Assembly (NCBI RefSeq): GCF_021991875.1
Contig: NZ_JAHLKR010000008.1
Span: forward strand, 186,001-250,000
Origin: Mycetohabitans sp. B8
GTDB lineage: Bacteria; Pseudomonadota; Gammaproteobacteria; Burkholderiales; Burkholderiaceae
Direction of reading: 5' to 3'
Length of the DNA stretch: 64,000 nt
Below, piece by piece: positions 9,725 to 20,846 of this stretch. A program made the position numbers and the translations under genes. How positions within the stretch are numbered: the stretch's first letter is position 1; each line of letters starts with the position of its first letter. The notes beneath the pieces are model-generated. The model was not told the DNA's origin and did not search any database. It saw nothing but the letters and a program-made list of their open reading frames with translations.

Positions 9725-11041
9725 ATGGAATACCTCGACCTCGGACCCTACACGCGCGCGACCGGCACGGTGCGCTTGCCGGGCTCCAAGAGTATCTCGA
9801 ACCGCGTGCTGCTGCTGGCGGCATTGGCTGAGGGCGTCACGACGATCGACAACCTGCTTGATTCGGACGACACCCGCGTCATGCTGGCCGCGCTCGAACA
9901 ACTGGGCGTCGCGCTCAGGCATGACGCCGCGCAGTGGCGTTGCACCGTGACAGGCGCTGGGAGCGTGTTTCCGGTCAAGCGGGCGGCGTTGTTTCTCGGC
10001 AACGCGGGAACCGCCGTGCGGCCGCTGACCGCGGCGTTGGCGGTCATGGGCGGCGAGTACCGACTGCATGGCGTACCGAGAATGCACGAGCGTCCGATCG
10101 GTGACCTGGTGGATGGCCTGCGGCAACTCGGGGCGCGAATCGACTATGAAGGCCATCCGGGCTTTCCGCCGTTGCTCGTACATCCGGCATCGATTCGCGC
10201 GAACGCGCCGATTCGCGTGCGGGGCGACGTATCGAGCCAGTTCCTGACCGCGCTGCTCATCACGCTGCCGCTGGTGGAGACGGCTGGCGGCGAGGCGGTG
10301 GTCGAAGTCGAGGGCACGCTCATCTCCAAGCCGTATATTGAGATCACGATCCGCTTGATGGAGCGCTTCGGCGTGCATGTGCAGCGCGACGGCTGGCGGC
10401 GCTTTATCGTGCCGGCCGCCGGTCGCGCGCGCTACCGCTCGCCGGGCCGGATTGTTGTCGAAGGCGATGCGTCGTCGGCGTCCTATTTCCTCGCAGCCGG
10501 CGCGCTCGCCCATGGGCCGGTGCGTGTCGAAGGGGTCGGACGGGCCAGTATCCAGGGCGACGTGCGGTTTGCTGACGCATTGGTCCGCATGGGCGCGAAC
10601 GTGATGATGGGCGACGACTGGATCGAGGTGCGCGGAGTCGAATCGGATGATGGCAAGCTGCAATCGCTGGACATGGATTTCAATCTAATTCCGGATGCCG
10701 CGATGACGATTGCAGTCGCCGCGTTGTTCGCCAGTGGCATAACGACGCTGCGCAACATCGGCAGCTGGCGCGTCAAGGAAACGGACCGGATCGCCGCCAT
10801 GGCCAACGAACTGCGCAAACTAGGGGCGCACATTGAGGAAGGCGCGGACTACCTGCGTGTGGCGCCACCCGCCACGCTGACGCCCAATGCCGCGATCGAC
10901 ACGTATGATGACCATCGGATGGCAATGTGTTTCTCTCTGGTTAGCTTGGGTCATGTCCCGGTAAGGATTCACGATCCCAGTTGCGTCGGCAAGACGTTTC
11001 CCGATTATTTCGACAGATTTGCTGCGATTGCGCGTGCTTGA
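9725..11041 (+). CDS. aroA: 3-phosphoshikimate 1-carboxyvinyltransferase (EPSP synthase)
   Basis: Joins shikimate-3-phosphate and PEP, the sixth shikimate step. The 438-aa protein shows [20 protein letters not shown] near the N-terminus, the PEP-loop motif [10 protein letters not shown], and [19 protein letters not shown] in the second domain, typical of class I enzymes. Start ATG at 9725 sits behind a strong AAAGGAG. It follows tyrA by 14 bp. Confidence 0.97.
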   Translation: MEYLDLGPYTRATGTVRLPGSKSISNRVLLLAALAEGVTTIDNLLDSDDTRVMLAALEQLGVALRHDAAQWRCTVTGAGSVFPVKRAALFLGNAGTAVRPLTAALAVMGGEYRLHGVPRMHERPIGDLVDGLRQLGARIDYEGHPGFPPLLVHPASIRANAPIRVRGDVSSQFLTALLITLPLVETAGGEAVVEVEGTLISKPYIEITIRLMERFGVHVQRDGWRRFIVPAAGRARYRSPGRIVVEGDASSASYFLAAGALAHGPVRVEGVGRASIQGDVRFADALVRMGANVMMGDDWIEVRGVESDDGKLQSLDMDFNLIPDAAMTIAVAALFASGITTLRNIGSWRVKETDRIAAMANELRKLGAHIEEGADYLRVAPPATLTPNAAIDTYDDHRMAMCFSLVSLGHVPVRIHDPSCVGKTFPDYFDRFAAIARA

Positions 11042-11115
11042 TCCAGCGCTGGCGGTCGGGCAGTCCGCGTGTGTGCAGTCGGCCGTTTAAAGTATTTTAG
11101 TCTCTAAACAGAGTA

Positions 11116-11847
11116 ATGAAGTCCAATCGTCCATATCATGAACCCGTGCCCGTCATCGCGATTGACGGGCCGACGGCATCCGGCAAGGGCACGGTCGCGC
11201 AACTGGTGGCGGCGCACCTGGGCTTTCATTTGCTGGACAGCGGCGCGTTGTACCGGCTGGCGGCGCTGGCGGCGCAGCGCTATGGCGTGGGCAAGGACGA
11301 TGTCGCCGCGCTGGTAACGCTGATCGATGACCTTCATATCACCTTTCGCGAAGGCTGTGCGCAATTGGATGGCGTGGACGTCTCGACTGAAATTCGGCAT
11401 GAAGCCGTCGGCAAGCTGGCCTCGGCGATTGCGGTACATGCGCCGGTGCGCGCCGCGCTGGTGGCCCGGCAGCGCGCATTCCGCAAGCCGCCTGGCCTGG
11501 TCGCGGACGGGCGCGACATGGGCACGGTCATTTTTACTGACGCGGTATTGAAGGTGTTTTTGACGGCAAGCGCGGAAGCCCGCGCGCAGAGGCGTTATAA
11601 ACAATTGATACAAAAAGGGTTTTCTGCTAATATGGATAGCCTTCTGCGGGATCTGCGCGAGCGTGACACGCGCGACGCGACGCGCGCAAGCGCGCCACTG
11701 AAGCCGGCGGCGGACGCGCGCCTGCTCGATACGTCCGCATTGTCGATCGGCGAAGCGGTCGAGCGGGTCGTGGCCTGGTACCAGCAAATCGAGTCGGCCA
11801 CCGGTGCCGCGAAGGCGGGCCATAGCCGGCAAGGTTCGCAGGCATGA
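11116..11847 (+). CDS. cmk: Cytidylate kinase
   Basis: Phosphorylates CMP/dCMP with ATP. The 243-aa product has the P-loop GPTASGKGT at residues 18-26, LDSGALYRL for nucleotide binding, and the [10 protein letters not shown] segment typical of Cmk. It lies between aroA and rpsA, the arrangement conserved across many proteobacteria. About 15 residues precede the conserved VIAIDGP, slightly longer than usual. Confidence 0.96.
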   Translation: MKSNRPYHEPVPVIAIDGPTASGKGTVAQLVAAHLGFHLLDSGALYRLAALAAQRYGVGKDDVAALVTLIDDLHITFREGCAQLDGVDVSTEIRHEAVGKLASAIAVHAPVRAALVARQRAFRKPPGLVADGRDMGTVIFTDAVLKVFLTASAEARAQRRYKQLIQKGFSANMDSLLRDLRERDTRDATRASAPLKPAADARLLDTSALSIGEAVERVVAWYQQIESATGAAKAGHSRQGSQA

Positions 11848-12059
11848 GCGTTGCGGCCGTAATGGGCGTTGCGGCTGTACCGCGACGGACCGGGCAGTGA
11901 TGCGTCGGCGCTGAGACTTCGTGGCGCCCGATGCAGTGGCAGTCAGTTGCAGTACCGTAGGTATTCCACGGTGACGTGGGATGTATTTTCAACCCTTAAC
12001 CCCGCATGCGGTTGTCGGTGATCATGAAGCCGAGTCCCGTTATGCACCATTTCATTTTT

Positions 12060-13775
12060 ATGTCCGACCTGCAAACCTCTAACCCGAATACCGAATCTTT
12101 TGCGGCTCTGTTCGAAGAGTCGCTGACCCGCCAGGACATGCGTGCAGGCGAAGTGATCTCCGCCGAGGTCGTGCGCGTTGACCACAATTTCGTGGTTGTC
12201 AACGCGGGTCTGAAGTCTGAAGCCTACATTCCGATCGAAGAGTTCCTGAATGATCAGGGCGAGGTTGAGGTGCAGGCGGGCGATTTCGTATCGGTCGCGA
12301 TCGACGCCCTCGAGAATGGCTATGGCGATACGATCCTGTCACGCGACAAGGCCAAGCGCCTTGCTTCGTGGCTTGCGCTTGAAAAGGCACTGGACAACAA
12401 TGAGCTCGTGACCGGCACGATCACCGGCAAGGTCAAGGGCGGCATGACCGTGATGGTCAACGGCATCCGTGCGTTCCTGCCCGGCTCGCTGGTTGACACC
12501 CGTCCGGTCAAGGACACGACGCCGTACGAGGGCAAGACGCTCGAGTTCCGCGTGATCAAGCTGGACCGCAAGCGCAACAACGTTGTGCTGTCGCGCCGCG
12601 CGGTGATCGAAGCCACGCAAGGCGAAGAGCGCGCGAAGCTGCTCGAGACGCTGAAGGAAGGCGCGATCGTCAATGGCGTCGTGAAGAACATCACTGACTA
12701 CGGTGCGTTCGTCGACCTCGGCGGCATCGACGGCTTGCTGCACATCACCGATATCGCGTGGCGTCGTGTGCGCCATCCGAGCGAGGTGCTGTCCGTGGGC
12801 CAGGAAGTGACCGCGAAGATCCTGAAGTTTGATCAGGAAAAGAATCGTGTGTCGCTTGGCATCAAGCAACTTGGCGATGATCCGTGGGAAGGCATTTCGC
12901 GTCGCTACCCGTCCGGCACGCGGCTGTTCGGCAAGGTCACGAACATCACCGACTACGGTGCGTTCGTTGAGGTCGAGTCGGGCATTGAAGGCCTCGTGCA
13001 CGTGTCCGAGATGGACTGGACCAACAAGAACGTCGCGCCGAGCAAGGTGGTGCAGCTCGGTGATGAAGTGGAAGTGATGGTGCTCGAGATCGACGAGGAC
13101 CGCCGCCGTATCAGCCTCGGGATGAAGCAATGCAAGCCAAACCCGTGGGATGACTTCAGCCGCAACTTCAAGAAGGGCGACAAGATCACCGGCGCAATCA
13201 AGTCGATTACCGATTTCGGCGTGTTCATCGGCCTGCCGGGCGGGATTGATGGCCTGGTGCACTTGTCGGACCTGTCGTGGAGCGAATCCGGTGAGGAAGC
13301 GGTCCGCAAGTACAAGAAGGGCGACGAGGTCGAGGCCATGGTGCTCGGCATCGATGTCGAGAAGGAGCGCATCTCGCTGGGTATCAAGCAGCTGGAAGGC
13401 GATCCGTTCAACAACTTCGTGGCAATGAACGACAAGGGCTCCCTCGTCGATGGTACGGTCAAGGCCGTCGATCCGAAGGGGGCCGTGATTCAGTTGAGCG
13501 CTGACGTCGAAGGCTATCTGCGGGCGTCGGAGATCGCGCAGGATCGTGTCGAGGACGCGCGCAATGTGCTGAAGGAAGGTGACAAGGTCAACGCGATGGT
13601 CATCAACATTGATCGCAAATCGCGCGGCATCCAGCTGTCGATCAAGGCGAAGGATTCCGCCGAGCAGCAGGAAGCGATGCGCGGCCTGCAAGCCGACACC
13701 AGCGCGGCCGCCAGCGGCACGACCAACCTCGGTGCGTTGCTCAAGGCAAAGCTGGACGGTCAACAGAACCCGTAA
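12060..13775 (+). CDS. rpsA: 30S ribosomal protein S1
   Basis: Large mRNA-binding protein of the small subunit, 571 aa, with six tandem S1 OB-fold domains visible as recurring [13 protein letters not shown] / IDGLLHITD type segments. The start is taken at 12060 ([22 protein letters not shown]), which matches the conserved N-terminus. Upstream in-frame ATGs at 12006 and after would add an unconserved leader. No strong Shine-Dalgarno is seen before 12060, typical for rpsA, whose translation is autoregulated. ihfB follows 6 bp after the stop. Confidence 0.97.
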   Translation: MSDLQTSNPNTESFAALFEESLTRQDMRAGEVISAEVVRVDHNFVVVNAGLKSEAYIPIEEFLNDQGEVEVQAGDFVSVAIDALENGYGDTILSRDKAKRLASWLALEKALDNNELVTGTITGKVKGGMTVMVNGIRAFLPGSLVDTRPVKDTTPYEGKTLEFRVIKLDRKRNNVVLSRRAVIEATQGEERAKLLETLKEGAIVNGVVKNITDYGAFVDLGGIDGLLHITDIAWRRVRHPSEVLSVGQEVTAKILKFDQEKNRVSLGIKQLGDDPWEGISRRYPSGTRLFGKVTNITDYGAFVEVESGIEGLVHVSEMDWTNKNVAPSKVVQLGDEVEVMVLEIDEDRRRISLGMKQCKPNPWDDFSRNFKKGDKITGAIKSITDFGVFIGLPGGIDGLVHLSDLSWSESGEEAVRKYKKGDEVEAMVLGIDVEKERISLGIKQLEGDPFNNFVAMNDKGSLVDGTVKAVDPKGAVIQLSADVEGYLRASEIAQDRVEDARNVLKEGDKVNAMVINIDRKSRGIQLSIKAKDSAEQQEAMRGLQADTSAAASGTTNLGALLKAKLDGQQNP

Positions 13776-13781
13776 GGCAGC

Positions 13782-14111
13782 ATGACCAAATCCGAGTTGG
13801 TCGCTCAACTGGCGCTGCGATTTCCGCAACTTGTTTTAAAGGACGCGGATTTCGCAGTCAAGGCGATGCTCGATGCGATGTCCGACGCGCTTGCCAATGG
13901 TCATCGCATCGAGATACGCGGCTTTGGCAGCTTTGCACTGAATCGTCGTCCGGCCCGGGTCGGACGCAACCCCAAGTCTGGCGAACGAGTCCAGGTCCCG
14001 GAGAAATGGGTGCCGCACTTCAAGCCGGGCAAGGAGTTGCGCGAGCGGGTCGATGGCAAGGCCGGCCAACCGATGAAGGCCGACGGCGTTCAGGTGTCGG
14101 ACGACGCATGA
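13782..14111 (+). CDS. ihfB: Integration host factor subunit beta
   Basis: DNA-bending nucleoid protein acting as a heterodimer with IhfA. The 109-aa product begins [17 protein letters not shown] and contains the DNA-binding arm signature [26 protein letters not shown]. The C-terminal 15 residues or so (after [11 protein letters not shown]) are a variable extension also found in other Burkholderia. Co-transcribed with rpsA and followed by a strong terminator. Confidence 0.97.
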   Translation: MTKSELVAQLALRFPQLVLKDADFAVKAMLDAMSDALANGHRIEIRGFGSFALNRRPARVGRNPKSGERVQVPEKWVPHFKPGKELRERVDGKAGQPMKADGVQVSDDA

Positions 14112-14151
14112 CGTCAATATCGGGGAAAACCTGCTGTTTCGGCAATCATGG

Positions 14152-14175
14152 AAAAAGCGCCATTTGGCGCTTTTT
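14152..14175 (+). terminator. Rho-independent terminator after ihfB
   Basis: Palindrome aaaaagcgcca / tggcgcttttt (14152-14162 and about 14165-14175) with a very short loop and a T tract, 41 bp after the ihfB stop. It has A and T runs on both sides, so it could work in both directions. Confidence 0.85.
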
Positions 14176-14406
14176 CTTTTACTGGCCTGGCATTGCACGG
14201 CGCTGGCGGCCGGATGTGGCCAAACACGCATGCCGTTGGGCGCGCTAGTAGGTGAGTGCGAGCGCTTCCATTACAATACGGGCATTTTCCCGGTCCCCGG
14301 CCACGGTCCGGTTCCCTGCCACAGCCGGCCACCCGATGCGCGGGTGCGGGTTGTTTGTCTAATTCGCTGGCGATCCGCTGTCAGGTCGCCGTCATCGAGA
14401 TTGCCC

Positions 14407-14700
14407 ATGAAGCTCATTGTCTGGCTGATCCGTGTCATCGTATTCGTGTTGCTGCTGGTGCTGGCGCTTGCCAACACGCAAGGCGTGACACTGAACTTCC
14501 TGGCTGGCTATACGTGGAATGTGCCATTGATCGTGATCGGGCTCGCATTCTTCGTGGTCGGCCTGCTTGCCGGGCTGGTGTCGGCGCTGCCGGCGGTGCT
14601 TCGGCTGCGGCTCGAAAACGGCCGCCTCAAGCGCGAGTTGAAGACCGCCCGGCAGGCACCGGTGACGGCGGACGAGCCGCCAATGCCGCCGATCATCTGA
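14407..14700 (+). CDS. lapA: LapA-domain (DUF1049) inner-membrane protein
   Basis: Small inner-membrane protein of 97 aa with two transmembrane segments (about 3-24 and 37-62) and a C-terminal basic helix RLRLENGRLKRELKTAR. In E. coli LapA works with LapB in LPS assembly control. The start is the ATG at 14407 (MKLIVWLIRVIVF); the longer open frame from 14164 crosses the ihfB terminator. lapB begins 34 bp downstream. Confidence 0.88.
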   Translation: MKLIVWLIRVIVFVLLLVLALANTQGVTLNFLAGYTWNVPLIVIGLAFFVVGLLAGLVSALPAVLRLRLENGRLKRELKTARQAPVTADEPPMPPII

Positions 14701-14734
14701 CGCGTCTGACGCGCGCGCCCAACGAATCACATTC

Positions 14735-15910
14735 ATGGATCTTGATTTTTGGTGGTTGCTCATCATCCCGATGGCCTTCGGGCTGGGCTGGGTCGCGGCC
14801 CGCCATGACCTGAAACACCTGTTGTCCGAGAGCGCGAACTTGCCGCGCTCTTACTTCCGGGGCTTGAATTTCCTGCTCAATGAGCAACCAGATCAAGCAA
14901 TCGATGCGTTCATCGAAGTGGTGAAGCTAGATCCGGAGACGACCGAGCTTCACTTTGCGTTGGGTAATTTGTTTCGTCGGCGCGGTGAGACGGAACGCGC
15001 GATCCGGGTTCATCAAAATCTGCTGTCGCGTGAGGATTTGCCGGCCAACGAGCGCGACCATGCGTTGTACGAGCTTGGCCAGGACTTCCTGAAGGCCGGG
15101 CTGCTCGATCGGGCGGAAGAGACTTTCCAGCGGTTGCACAGTGGGGGCTACGCACTCGGTGCGTTGCGGGCGCTGTTGACCCTTTTCGAAATTGAGAAGG
15201 ACTGGCACAAGGCGATCGAGGCGGCGCAACGGATCGAAGCGATGGGCGTGCCACCGCTGGGCAAGGAGATTTCGCACTTCCACTGCGAGCTCGCGCAGGA
15301 AGCGTTGCAGCATAAGCGGATAGACGATGCGCGCAACGCATTGCAACAGGCGCTGCGATGTAACCCGAACAATGTGCGCGCGACGATCTTGAGTGGCGAT
15401 GTTGAGATGGCGTGTCACGAGCCGATGCGGGCGCTTGAGCATTGGCGACAGGTCGAGCAGCAGAATCCCGCCTACTTGCCGCTGGTTGCCGACAAGCTGA
15501 TGCAAGCGTATGCGGCGACCGGCCAGCCAGCGCAGGGCGCCACGCTGTTGATGCGCTATGTCGAGTCGTATCCGTCGAGCGATCTGCTCGACGCCGCCTA
15601 CCCGCACATCGCCGATCAGTGCGGCGCGGATGCTGCGCATGCGCTGGCGCGTGCGCAGATGCAGAAGTCGCCCAACTTGGCAGGCATGACGCGGCTGCTG
15701 GAAGCGCAGATCGCAGTGGCCGAGCCGCCCCGCAAGGGCGAGTTGGAACTGATGCGCACGTTGATCCGGCAGCGCACGAAGAACCTGCCGCGATATACGT
15801 GCCAGAATTGCGGCTTCCGGGCGCGGTTATTCTACTGGCAGTGCCCCGGCTGCAGCGGCTGGGAAACCTATGCGCCGCGGCGGGTCGAGCCGATCGCGTC
15901 GGCGACTTGA
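14735..15910 (+). CDS. lapB: LPS assembly protein LapB (YciM), TPR protein
   Basis: Membrane-anchored TPR protein that regulates LPS synthesis, in E. coli through FtsH-dependent LpxC turnover. In 391 aa there is one N-terminal transmembrane helix (about 5-20). A long set of TPR helices follows (about 40-350). The C-terminus is a rubredoxin-like zinc module with CQNCGF and CPGCSGW pairs at about 354-374, diagnostic of LapB. Pairing with lapA supports the call. Confidence 0.95.
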   Translation: MDLDFWWLLIIPMAFGLGWVAARHDLKHLLSESANLPRSYFRGLNFLLNEQPDQAIDAFIEVVKLDPETTELHFALGNLFRRRGETERAIRVHQNLLSREDLPANERDHALYELGQDFLKAGLLDRAEETFQRLHSGGYALGALRALLTLFEIEKDWHKAIEAAQRIEAMGVPPLGKEISHFHCELAQEALQHKRIDDARNALQQALRCNPNNVRATILSGDVEMACHEPMRALEHWRQVEQQNPAYLPLVADKLMQAYAATGQPAQGATLLMRYVESYPSSDLLDAAYPHIADQCGADAAHALARAQMQKSPNLAGMTRLLEAQIAVAEPPRKGELELMRTLIRQRTKNLPRYTCQNCGFRARLFYWQCPGCSGWETYAPRRVEPIASAT

Positions 15911-15987
15911 CGGTGCACGACACGCCGAGCGTGATCGGCGTGCGGCCCTGGCAAAAGGACCGTGAATCTCATCGGATTTGAATAAGC

Positions 15988-17388
15988 ATGAAAATCACCA
16001 TTATTGGCACGGGCTATGTCGGCCTGGTCACGGGCGCGTGCCTGGCGGAGTTGGGTAACGACGTGTTCTGCCTGGACGTGGATCCGCGCAAGATCGAGAC
16101 TTTGAATGGCGGGGGCGTGCCGATCCACGAGCCGGGGCTCAAGGAGCTGATCGATCGCAACCGCGCGGCGGGGCGGTTGCAGTTCTCCACGCAGGTGGAG
16201 GCGAGCGTGGCGCACGGGGAGGTGCAGTTCATCGCGGTGGGCACGCCGCCGGACGAGGATGGCTCGGCGGATCTCCAATACGTGCTGGCAGCGGCGCGCA
16301 ACATTGGCCGGCACATGCAGGGCTTCAAGGTGATCGTGGACAAATCAACGGTGCCGGTGGGCACGGCCGAGCGGGTGGGCGCGGTGGTGGCCCAGGAGTT
16401 GGCGCGGCGCGCAGTGGGACACGGTTTCTCGGTGGTGTCCAATCCGGAGTTCTTGAAGGAGGGCGCGGCGGTGGACGATTTCATGCGTCCGGACCGGATC
16501 GTGATCGGCAGCGACAAGGACGAGGCCGGCGAGTACGCGCGCGAGCAGATGAAGCGGCTGTACAAGCCGTTCAACCGGAACCACGAGCGCACGATGTACA
16601 TGGACGTTCGCTCGGCGGAGTTCACTAAGTATGCGGCCAACGCGATGCTGGCCACGCGGATCTCGTTCATGAACGAACTGGCGAACCTAGCGGACCGGGT
16701 GGGGGCGGACATCGAGGCGGTGCGCCGGGGGATCGGCTCGGACCCGCGCATCGGCTACAGCTTTCTGTACGCGGGGGCGGGCTACGGCGGCTCGTGCTTT
16801 CCGAAGGACGTGCAGGCGCTGATGCGCACGGCAGGCGAGTATGGGCGCACGCTGCGGATCCTGGAGGCGGTGGAGGCCGTGAACGAGGCGCAAAAGAGCG
16901 TGCTGGTAGACAAGATCACGGCGCGGCTAGGACAGGACTTGAGCGGGCGCGCGGTGGCGGTGTGGGGGCTGGCGTTCAAACCGAATACGGATGACATGCG
17001 CGAGGCGCCGAGCCGCACGTTGATCACGGCGCTGCTCAGACGCGGGGCGACGGTGCGCGCGTACGACCCGGTAGCGATGCAGGAGGCGCAGCGGGTATTG
17101 GCGCTGGATCTGCGGGATGAGCCACAAGCGCAGGCGCGGCTGTCGTTCGCCAATACGCAAGCCGAGGCGGTGGACGGCGCGCACGCACTGGTGATCATGA
17201 CCGAGTGGAAGGCGTTCAAGAGCCCGGACTTCAACGCGCTCAAGCGCGCGCTGAAGGCGCCGTTGGTGTTCGACGGACGCAACCTGTACGAGCCCGATGC
17301 GATGGCCGAGCTCGGCATCGAATACCACGCGATTGGCCGCGGCGCGGTGCCGGCCAACGCAACGTTCAGCGAGGCGCAGCGTGTCTGA
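15988..17388 (+). CDS. ugd: UDP-glucose 6-dehydrogenase
   Basis: Oxidises UDP-glucose to UDP-glucuronate, the precursor for aminoarabinose on lipid A and for polysaccharides. The 466-aa protein has [17 protein letters not shown] at residues 7-23 (NAD fold), the [12 protein letters not shown] segment and the catalytic-Cys motif [10 protein letters not shown]. The conserved C-terminal UDP-binding motif [17 protein letters not shown] is also present. The stop overlaps the hldA start by eight bases. Third codon positions are noticeably G-rich compared with neighbouring genes. Confidence 0.97.
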   Translation: MKITIIGTGYVGLVTGACLAELGNDVFCLDVDPRKIETLNGGGVPIHEPGLKELIDRNRAAGRLQFSTQVEASVAHGEVQFIAVGTPPDEDGSADLQYVLAAARNIGRHMQGFKVIVDKSTVPVGTAERVGAVVAQELARRAVGHGFSVVSNPEFLKEGAAVDDFMRPDRIVIGSDKDEAGEYAREQMKRLYKPFNRNHERTMYMDVRSAEFTKYAANAMLATRISFMNELANLADRVGADIEAVRRGIGSDPRIGYSFLYAGAGYGGSCFPKDVQALMRTAGEYGRTLRILEAVEAVNEAQKSVLVDKITARLGQDLSGRAVAVWGLAFKPNTDDMREAPSRTLITALLRRGATVRAYDPVAMQEAQRVLALDLRDEPQAQARLSFANTQAEAVDGAHALVIMTEWKAFKSPDFNALKRALKAPLVFDGRNLYEPDAMAELGIEYHAIGRGAVPANATFSEAQRV

Positions 17389-18439
17389 CAAGCCGATTTC
17401 GCGCGCTACGCTGCATGCCGCGGCCCAAGCCGCTACCCTCGGCGCGGCGCACGCAGCGCAGCAGGTGCCGACTGTGCGGCGGCCACGGCTCGCCGCGTCG
17501 CGCGTGCTGGTCGTCGGCGACGTGATGCTGGATCGCTATTGGTTCGGTGATGTCACACGGATCTCGCCAGAGGCGCCGGTGCCCGTTGTCCACGTGCAGC
17601 GCACGGAGGATCGCCTGGGCGGTGCCGCAAACGTCGCGTGCAACGTATCGGCGCTTGGCGCTCAGGCGGGACTGCTGTGTGTGGTGGGACATGACGAGCC
17701 GGGCGAGCGTATCGTCGAGTTGCTCGGCGAGAGCAGCGTGAACGCCCACCTGGAGCGAGACCCCGCGTTGCCGACGACGATCAAGCTGCGCATCCTGTCA
17801 CGCCAGCAACAATTGCTGCGGATCGATTTTGAAAAGACGCCGGCGCACGAGGTATTACTGGCTGGACTGGTGAAGTTCGAGACGCTGCTGCCCGGCCATG
17901 ATGTCGTGTTGTTGTCCGATTACGCGAAAGGCGGCTTAACCCACGTGACGCGTATGATCGAGACCGCGCGGGCGGCCGGCAAGCCCGTGTTGGTCGACCC
18001 GAAGGGAGACGACTGGGCGCGCTACCGCGGTGCCACGCTGATCACGCCGAACCGGGCGGAATTGACCGAGATCGTTGGCCGCTGGAAGTCCGAGGCTGAC
18101 CTGCATGCGCGCGTGGATGCATTGCGCGCGTCGCTGCAGCTTCGCGCATTGCTGCTGACCCGTTCGGAAGAGGGCATGACGCTGTTTACCGATGCCGGCG
18201 TGCTGCACGAATCGGCGCGCGCACGCGAAGTGTATGACGTGTCGGGCGCGGGCGACACGGTCATCGCGACGTTGGCGGCCATGCTCGGCGCCGGCGTGCC
18301 GCTTGCCGAAGCGGTTCGCCATGCGAATCGCGCCGCCGGCATCGTGGTCGGCAAGCTCGGTACCGCGCTCGTGAGCTACGACGAACTGTTTCCCGACGAG
18401 CCGGCATCGGCACTGATGTGCGGCCCCTGTCTGACCTGA
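17381..18439 (+). CDS. hldA: D-glycero-beta-D-manno-heptose-7-phosphate kinase
   Basis: First phosphorylation in ADP-heptose synthesis for the LPS inner core. The 352-aa product is a ribokinase/PfkB fold with [32 protein letters not shown] and the C-terminal anion hole [11 protein letters not shown]. No adenylyltransferase domain follows, so it is the kinase-only HldA rather than fused HldE. I use the GTG at 17381 ([12 protein letters not shown]), overlapping the ugd stop as GTGTCTGA. The longer open frame from 17297 lies inside ugd. hldD follows at 20 bp. Confidence 0.93.
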   Translation: MSDKPISRATLHAAAQAATLGAAHAAQQVPTVRRPRLAASRVLVVGDVMLDRYWFGDVTRISPEAPVPVVHVQRTEDRLGGAANVACNVSALGAQAGLLCVVGHDEPGERIVELLGESSVNAHLERDPALPTTIKLRILSRQQQLLRIDFEKTPAHEVLLAGLVKFETLLPGHDVVLLSDYAKGGLTHVTRMIETARAAGKPVLVDPKGDDWARYRGATLITPNRAELTEIVGRWKSEADLHARVDALRASLQLRALLLTRSEEGMTLFTDAGVLHESARAREVYDVSGAGDTVIATLAAMLGAGVPLAEAVRHANRAAGIVVGKLGTALVSYDELFPDEPASALMCGPCLT

Positions 18440-18458
18440 TTCCACGGATGCGCAATTC

Positions 18459-19445
18459 ATGACCATCATCGTTACCGGCGCGGCCGGCTTCATTGGCAGC
18501 AACATCGTCAAAGGATTGAACGAGCGCGGTGAACGCCGAATCATCGCCGTCGACAATCTGACGCGCGCGGATAAGTTCCGCAACCTCGTCGATTGCGAGA
18601 TCGACGACTACATCGACAAGCGCGAGTTTGTCGAGCGCTTGCGCCGTCATGACTTCGGCAAGGTGCGTGCGGTATTTCACGAAGGCGCGTGCTCCGACAC
18701 AATGGAAACAGACGGGCGCTACATGATGGACAACAATTTCACGTACAGCCGCGCGGTGCTGGAGGCCTGCGTCGGGCAGCGCGCACAATTCCTATACGCA
18801 TCGTCCGCGGCGATCTACGGCGGTTCGACGAAGTTTGTCGAGGAGCGGGGCGCTGAAAGCCCGTTGAACGTCTACGGCTATTCAAAGTTTCTGTTCGACC
18901 AGGTCGTACGGCGTATGCTGCCCGACGCAGCAAGCCAGATCGTCGGCTTTCGCTATTTCAACGTCTACGGTCCTCGCGAGACGCACAAGGGGCGCATGGC
19001 GTCGGTGGCGTTCCATAACTTCAACGAGTTTCGTGCGCAACGCCACGTCAAGCTGTTCGGTGAATACAATGGCTATGCGGCCGGCGAACAGACGCGGGAT
19101 TTCGTGTCCGTCGAGGACGTCGTCAAGGTGAACCTGTTCTTCTTCGATCATCCAGATAAGTCGGGCATCTTCAACCTTGGCACGGGCCGTGCGCAACCGT
19201 TCAACGATATTGCGATGACTGTCGTCAACACGTTGCGCGAGCTGGATGGCAAGCCAGCGTTGTCGCTTCCCGAACTGGTCCAGGATGGCACGATCGAGTA
19301 CATCACATTTCCGGACGCACTGCGCGGCAAGTACCAGTGCTTTACCCAGGCTGACCTCACTAAGCTGCGCGCTGCCGGCTATGAGGCGCCGTTTTTGACC
19401 GTGCAGGAAGGCGTGGCGCGCTACGTGCGCTGGCTGAACGGCTGA
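18459..19445 (+). CDS. hldD: ADP-L-glycero-D-manno-heptose-6-epimerase
   Basis: Converts ADP-D,D-heptose to ADP-L,D-heptose for the LPS core. The 328-aa product is an extended [16 protein letters not shown]-type nucleotide motif at residues 3-15, the catalytic YxxxK as YGYSK, and [10 protein letters not shown]. It follows hldA directly, making the heptose pathway contiguous. Confidence 0.96.
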   Translation: MTIIVTGAAGFIGSNIVKGLNERGERRIIAVDNLTRADKFRNLVDCEIDDYIDKREFVERLRRHDFGKVRAVFHEGACSDTMETDGRYMMDNNFTYSRAVLEACVGQRAQFLYASSAAIYGGSTKFVEERGAESPLNVYGYSKFLFDQVVRRMLPDAASQIVGFRYFNVYGPRETHKGRMASVAFHNFNEFRAQRHVKLFGEYNGYAAGEQTRDFVSVEDVVKVNLFFFDHPDKSGIFNLGTGRAQPFNDIAMTVVNTLRELDGKPALSLPELVQDGTIEYITFPDALRGKYQCFTQADLTKLRAAGYEAPFLTVQEGVARYVRWLNG

Positions 19446-19525
19446 CTGTGGCGGCACCCCCGTTCTTCGTAGACTGGTAGCCTGTGTCGGCGATGTCCGC
19501 CGGCGCGAGTTCGTCGGGGGATTCG

Positions 19526-19855
19526 ATGGGTACGCTTTTGAATACGCTAAACGCGCCGCGCATGGCGGTGGTGCTGTGGTTGGCCGCGGGCTTAGCCGCA
19601 GCGTCGCCACGCGTGCAGATCAACGCCGCGGATGACGCGATGCTGCAGGCGATCCATGGGATCGGTCCGTCCACTGCGCAGGCCATTATCGAGGCCCGGG
19701 ACGCGCACGGACCGTTCAGCAGTGCAGACGACCTCGTGCGACGCGTCAAGCGCGTGGGTGCGAAGTCGGTGGCGAAGTGGCAGGCACAGGGCTTGGTTTT
19801 CGATGCCGCGCCGCCGCAGTGGCACTGCGCGCCTGCAGCCGCGGCCGCGCGGTAA
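19526..19855 (+). CDS. ComEA-like helix-hairpin-helix DNA-binding protein
   Basis: Small secreted HhH protein of 109 aa. A hydrophobic N-terminal segment (about 12-28, MAVVLWLAAGLAAASP) suggests export. The core VQINAADDAMLQAIHGIGPSTAQAIIEAR with a second hairpin RVGAKSVAKWQAQGL matches ComEA domains, which bind incoming DNA during competence. The start at 19526 has GGGGG upstream; a GTG at 19484 would add 14 residues. The gene is commonly next to cysM in Burkholderia. Whether it acts in transformation cannot be told here. Confidence 0.8.
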   Translation: MGTLLNTLNAPRMAVVLWLAAGLAAASPRVQINAADDAMLQAIHGIGPSTAQAIIEARDAHGPFSSADDLVRRVKRVGAKSVAKWQAQGLVFDAAPPQWHCAPAAAAAR

Positions 19856-19941
19856 CCCGCATGGCCGCCACGGGGTGCGAGCGCGCGTGCGGGGTTGCGC
19901 TTTACAATAAAAAATTGCTACCTTCCCGTACAAGTGCAGCC

Positions 19942-20844
19942 ATGGCTTATAAAACAATTCAAGACACAATCGGCAACACGCCGCTCGTTCAATTGGTCAG
20001 GCTGCCTGACGACGACATCCGCAGCCGGGGCAACGTGATTCTGGCCAAGCTCGAGGGAAATAATCCGGCCGGATCGGTGAAGGACCGTCCCGCGCTGTCG
20101 ATGATCAGCAAGGCTGAGCAACGCGGTCGCATCAAGCCCGGGGATACGCTGATCGAGGCGACCAGCGGCAACACGGGCATCGCGCTAGCAATGGCTGCAG
20201 CGATCCGGGGCTACAAGATGGTGCTATTGATGCCGGAGGATCTGTCGGTCGAGCGTCAGCAGAGCATGGCCGCGTATGGCGCGCAGATTGTGCTGACGCC
20301 GGTCAAGGGCGGCATGGAGTATGCACGCGACCTGGCCGAGCAAATGCAGCGCGACGGCAAGGGCGTGATACTCGACCAATTCGCCAACCCGGATAACCCG
20401 GTTGCACACTACGAGGGCACCGGGCCAGAGATCTGGCGTGATACCGATGGGCGTGTTACGCATTTCGTCTCGGCTATGGGCACCACTGGCACGATCATGG
20501 GCGTGTCGCAATACCTGAAGGAGCAGAACGTGCGCATCGAAATCATCGGCGCGCAACCGGACGAGGGTTCCCGTATCCCGGGCATTCGCAAGTGGCCAGA
20601 CGCGTATCTGCCGAAGATCTTCGAGCGCGCGCGAGTGGACCGCATCGAGAACGTGAGCCAGCCGGCATCGGAGGCGATGGCGCGCCGGATGGCCGCCGTC
20701 GAAGGCATTTTCTGTGGTATTTCGTCCGGTGGCGCCTGCGAGGTCGCGCTGCGCATCGCGCGGCAAACGCGGAATGCGACGATCGTGTTCTGCGTTTGCG
20801 ACCGCGGCGACCGCTACCTGTCCACAGGCGTGTTCTCCGCGTAG
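19942..20844 (+). CDS. cysM: Cysteine synthase B
   Basis: PLP enzyme making cysteine from O-acetylserine and sulfide or thiosulfate. In 300 aa the PLP lysine is Lys47 in GNNPAGSVKDRPA, with the phosphate loop SGNTGIALAM. The C-terminal FCVCDRGDRYLSTGVF is typical of CysM rather than CysK. The ATG at 19942 starts the conserved MAYKTIQDTIGNTPLVQL; the open frame further upstream overlaps the ComEA-like gene. The stop is 2 bp from the convergent mltB stop. Confidence 0.96.
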   Translation: MAYKTIQDTIGNTPLVQLVRLPDDDIRSRGNVILAKLEGNNPAGSVKDRPALSMISKAEQRGRIKPGDTLIEATSGNTGIALAMAAAIRGYKMVLLMPEDLSVERQQSMAAYGAQIVLTPVKGGMEYARDLAEQMQRDGKGVILDQFANPDNPVAHYEGTGPEIWRDTDGRVTHFVSAMGTTGTIMGVSQYLKEQNVRIEIIGAQPDEGSRIPGIRKWPDAYLPKIFERARVDRIENVSQPASEAMARRMAAVEGIFCGISSGGACEVALRIARQTRNATIVFCVCDRGDRYLSTGVFSA

Positions 20845-20846
20845 CG

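Noticed and set aside
12339-13829. Long minus-strand open frame (496 codons) opposite rpsA
   Set aside because: Shadow of rpsA caused by high G+C and codon bias; no protein-like motifs.
19484-19855. Competence operon around the ComEA-like gene
   Set aside because: Neighbours are LPS-heptose and cysteine genes; no comEC or pilus genes are present.
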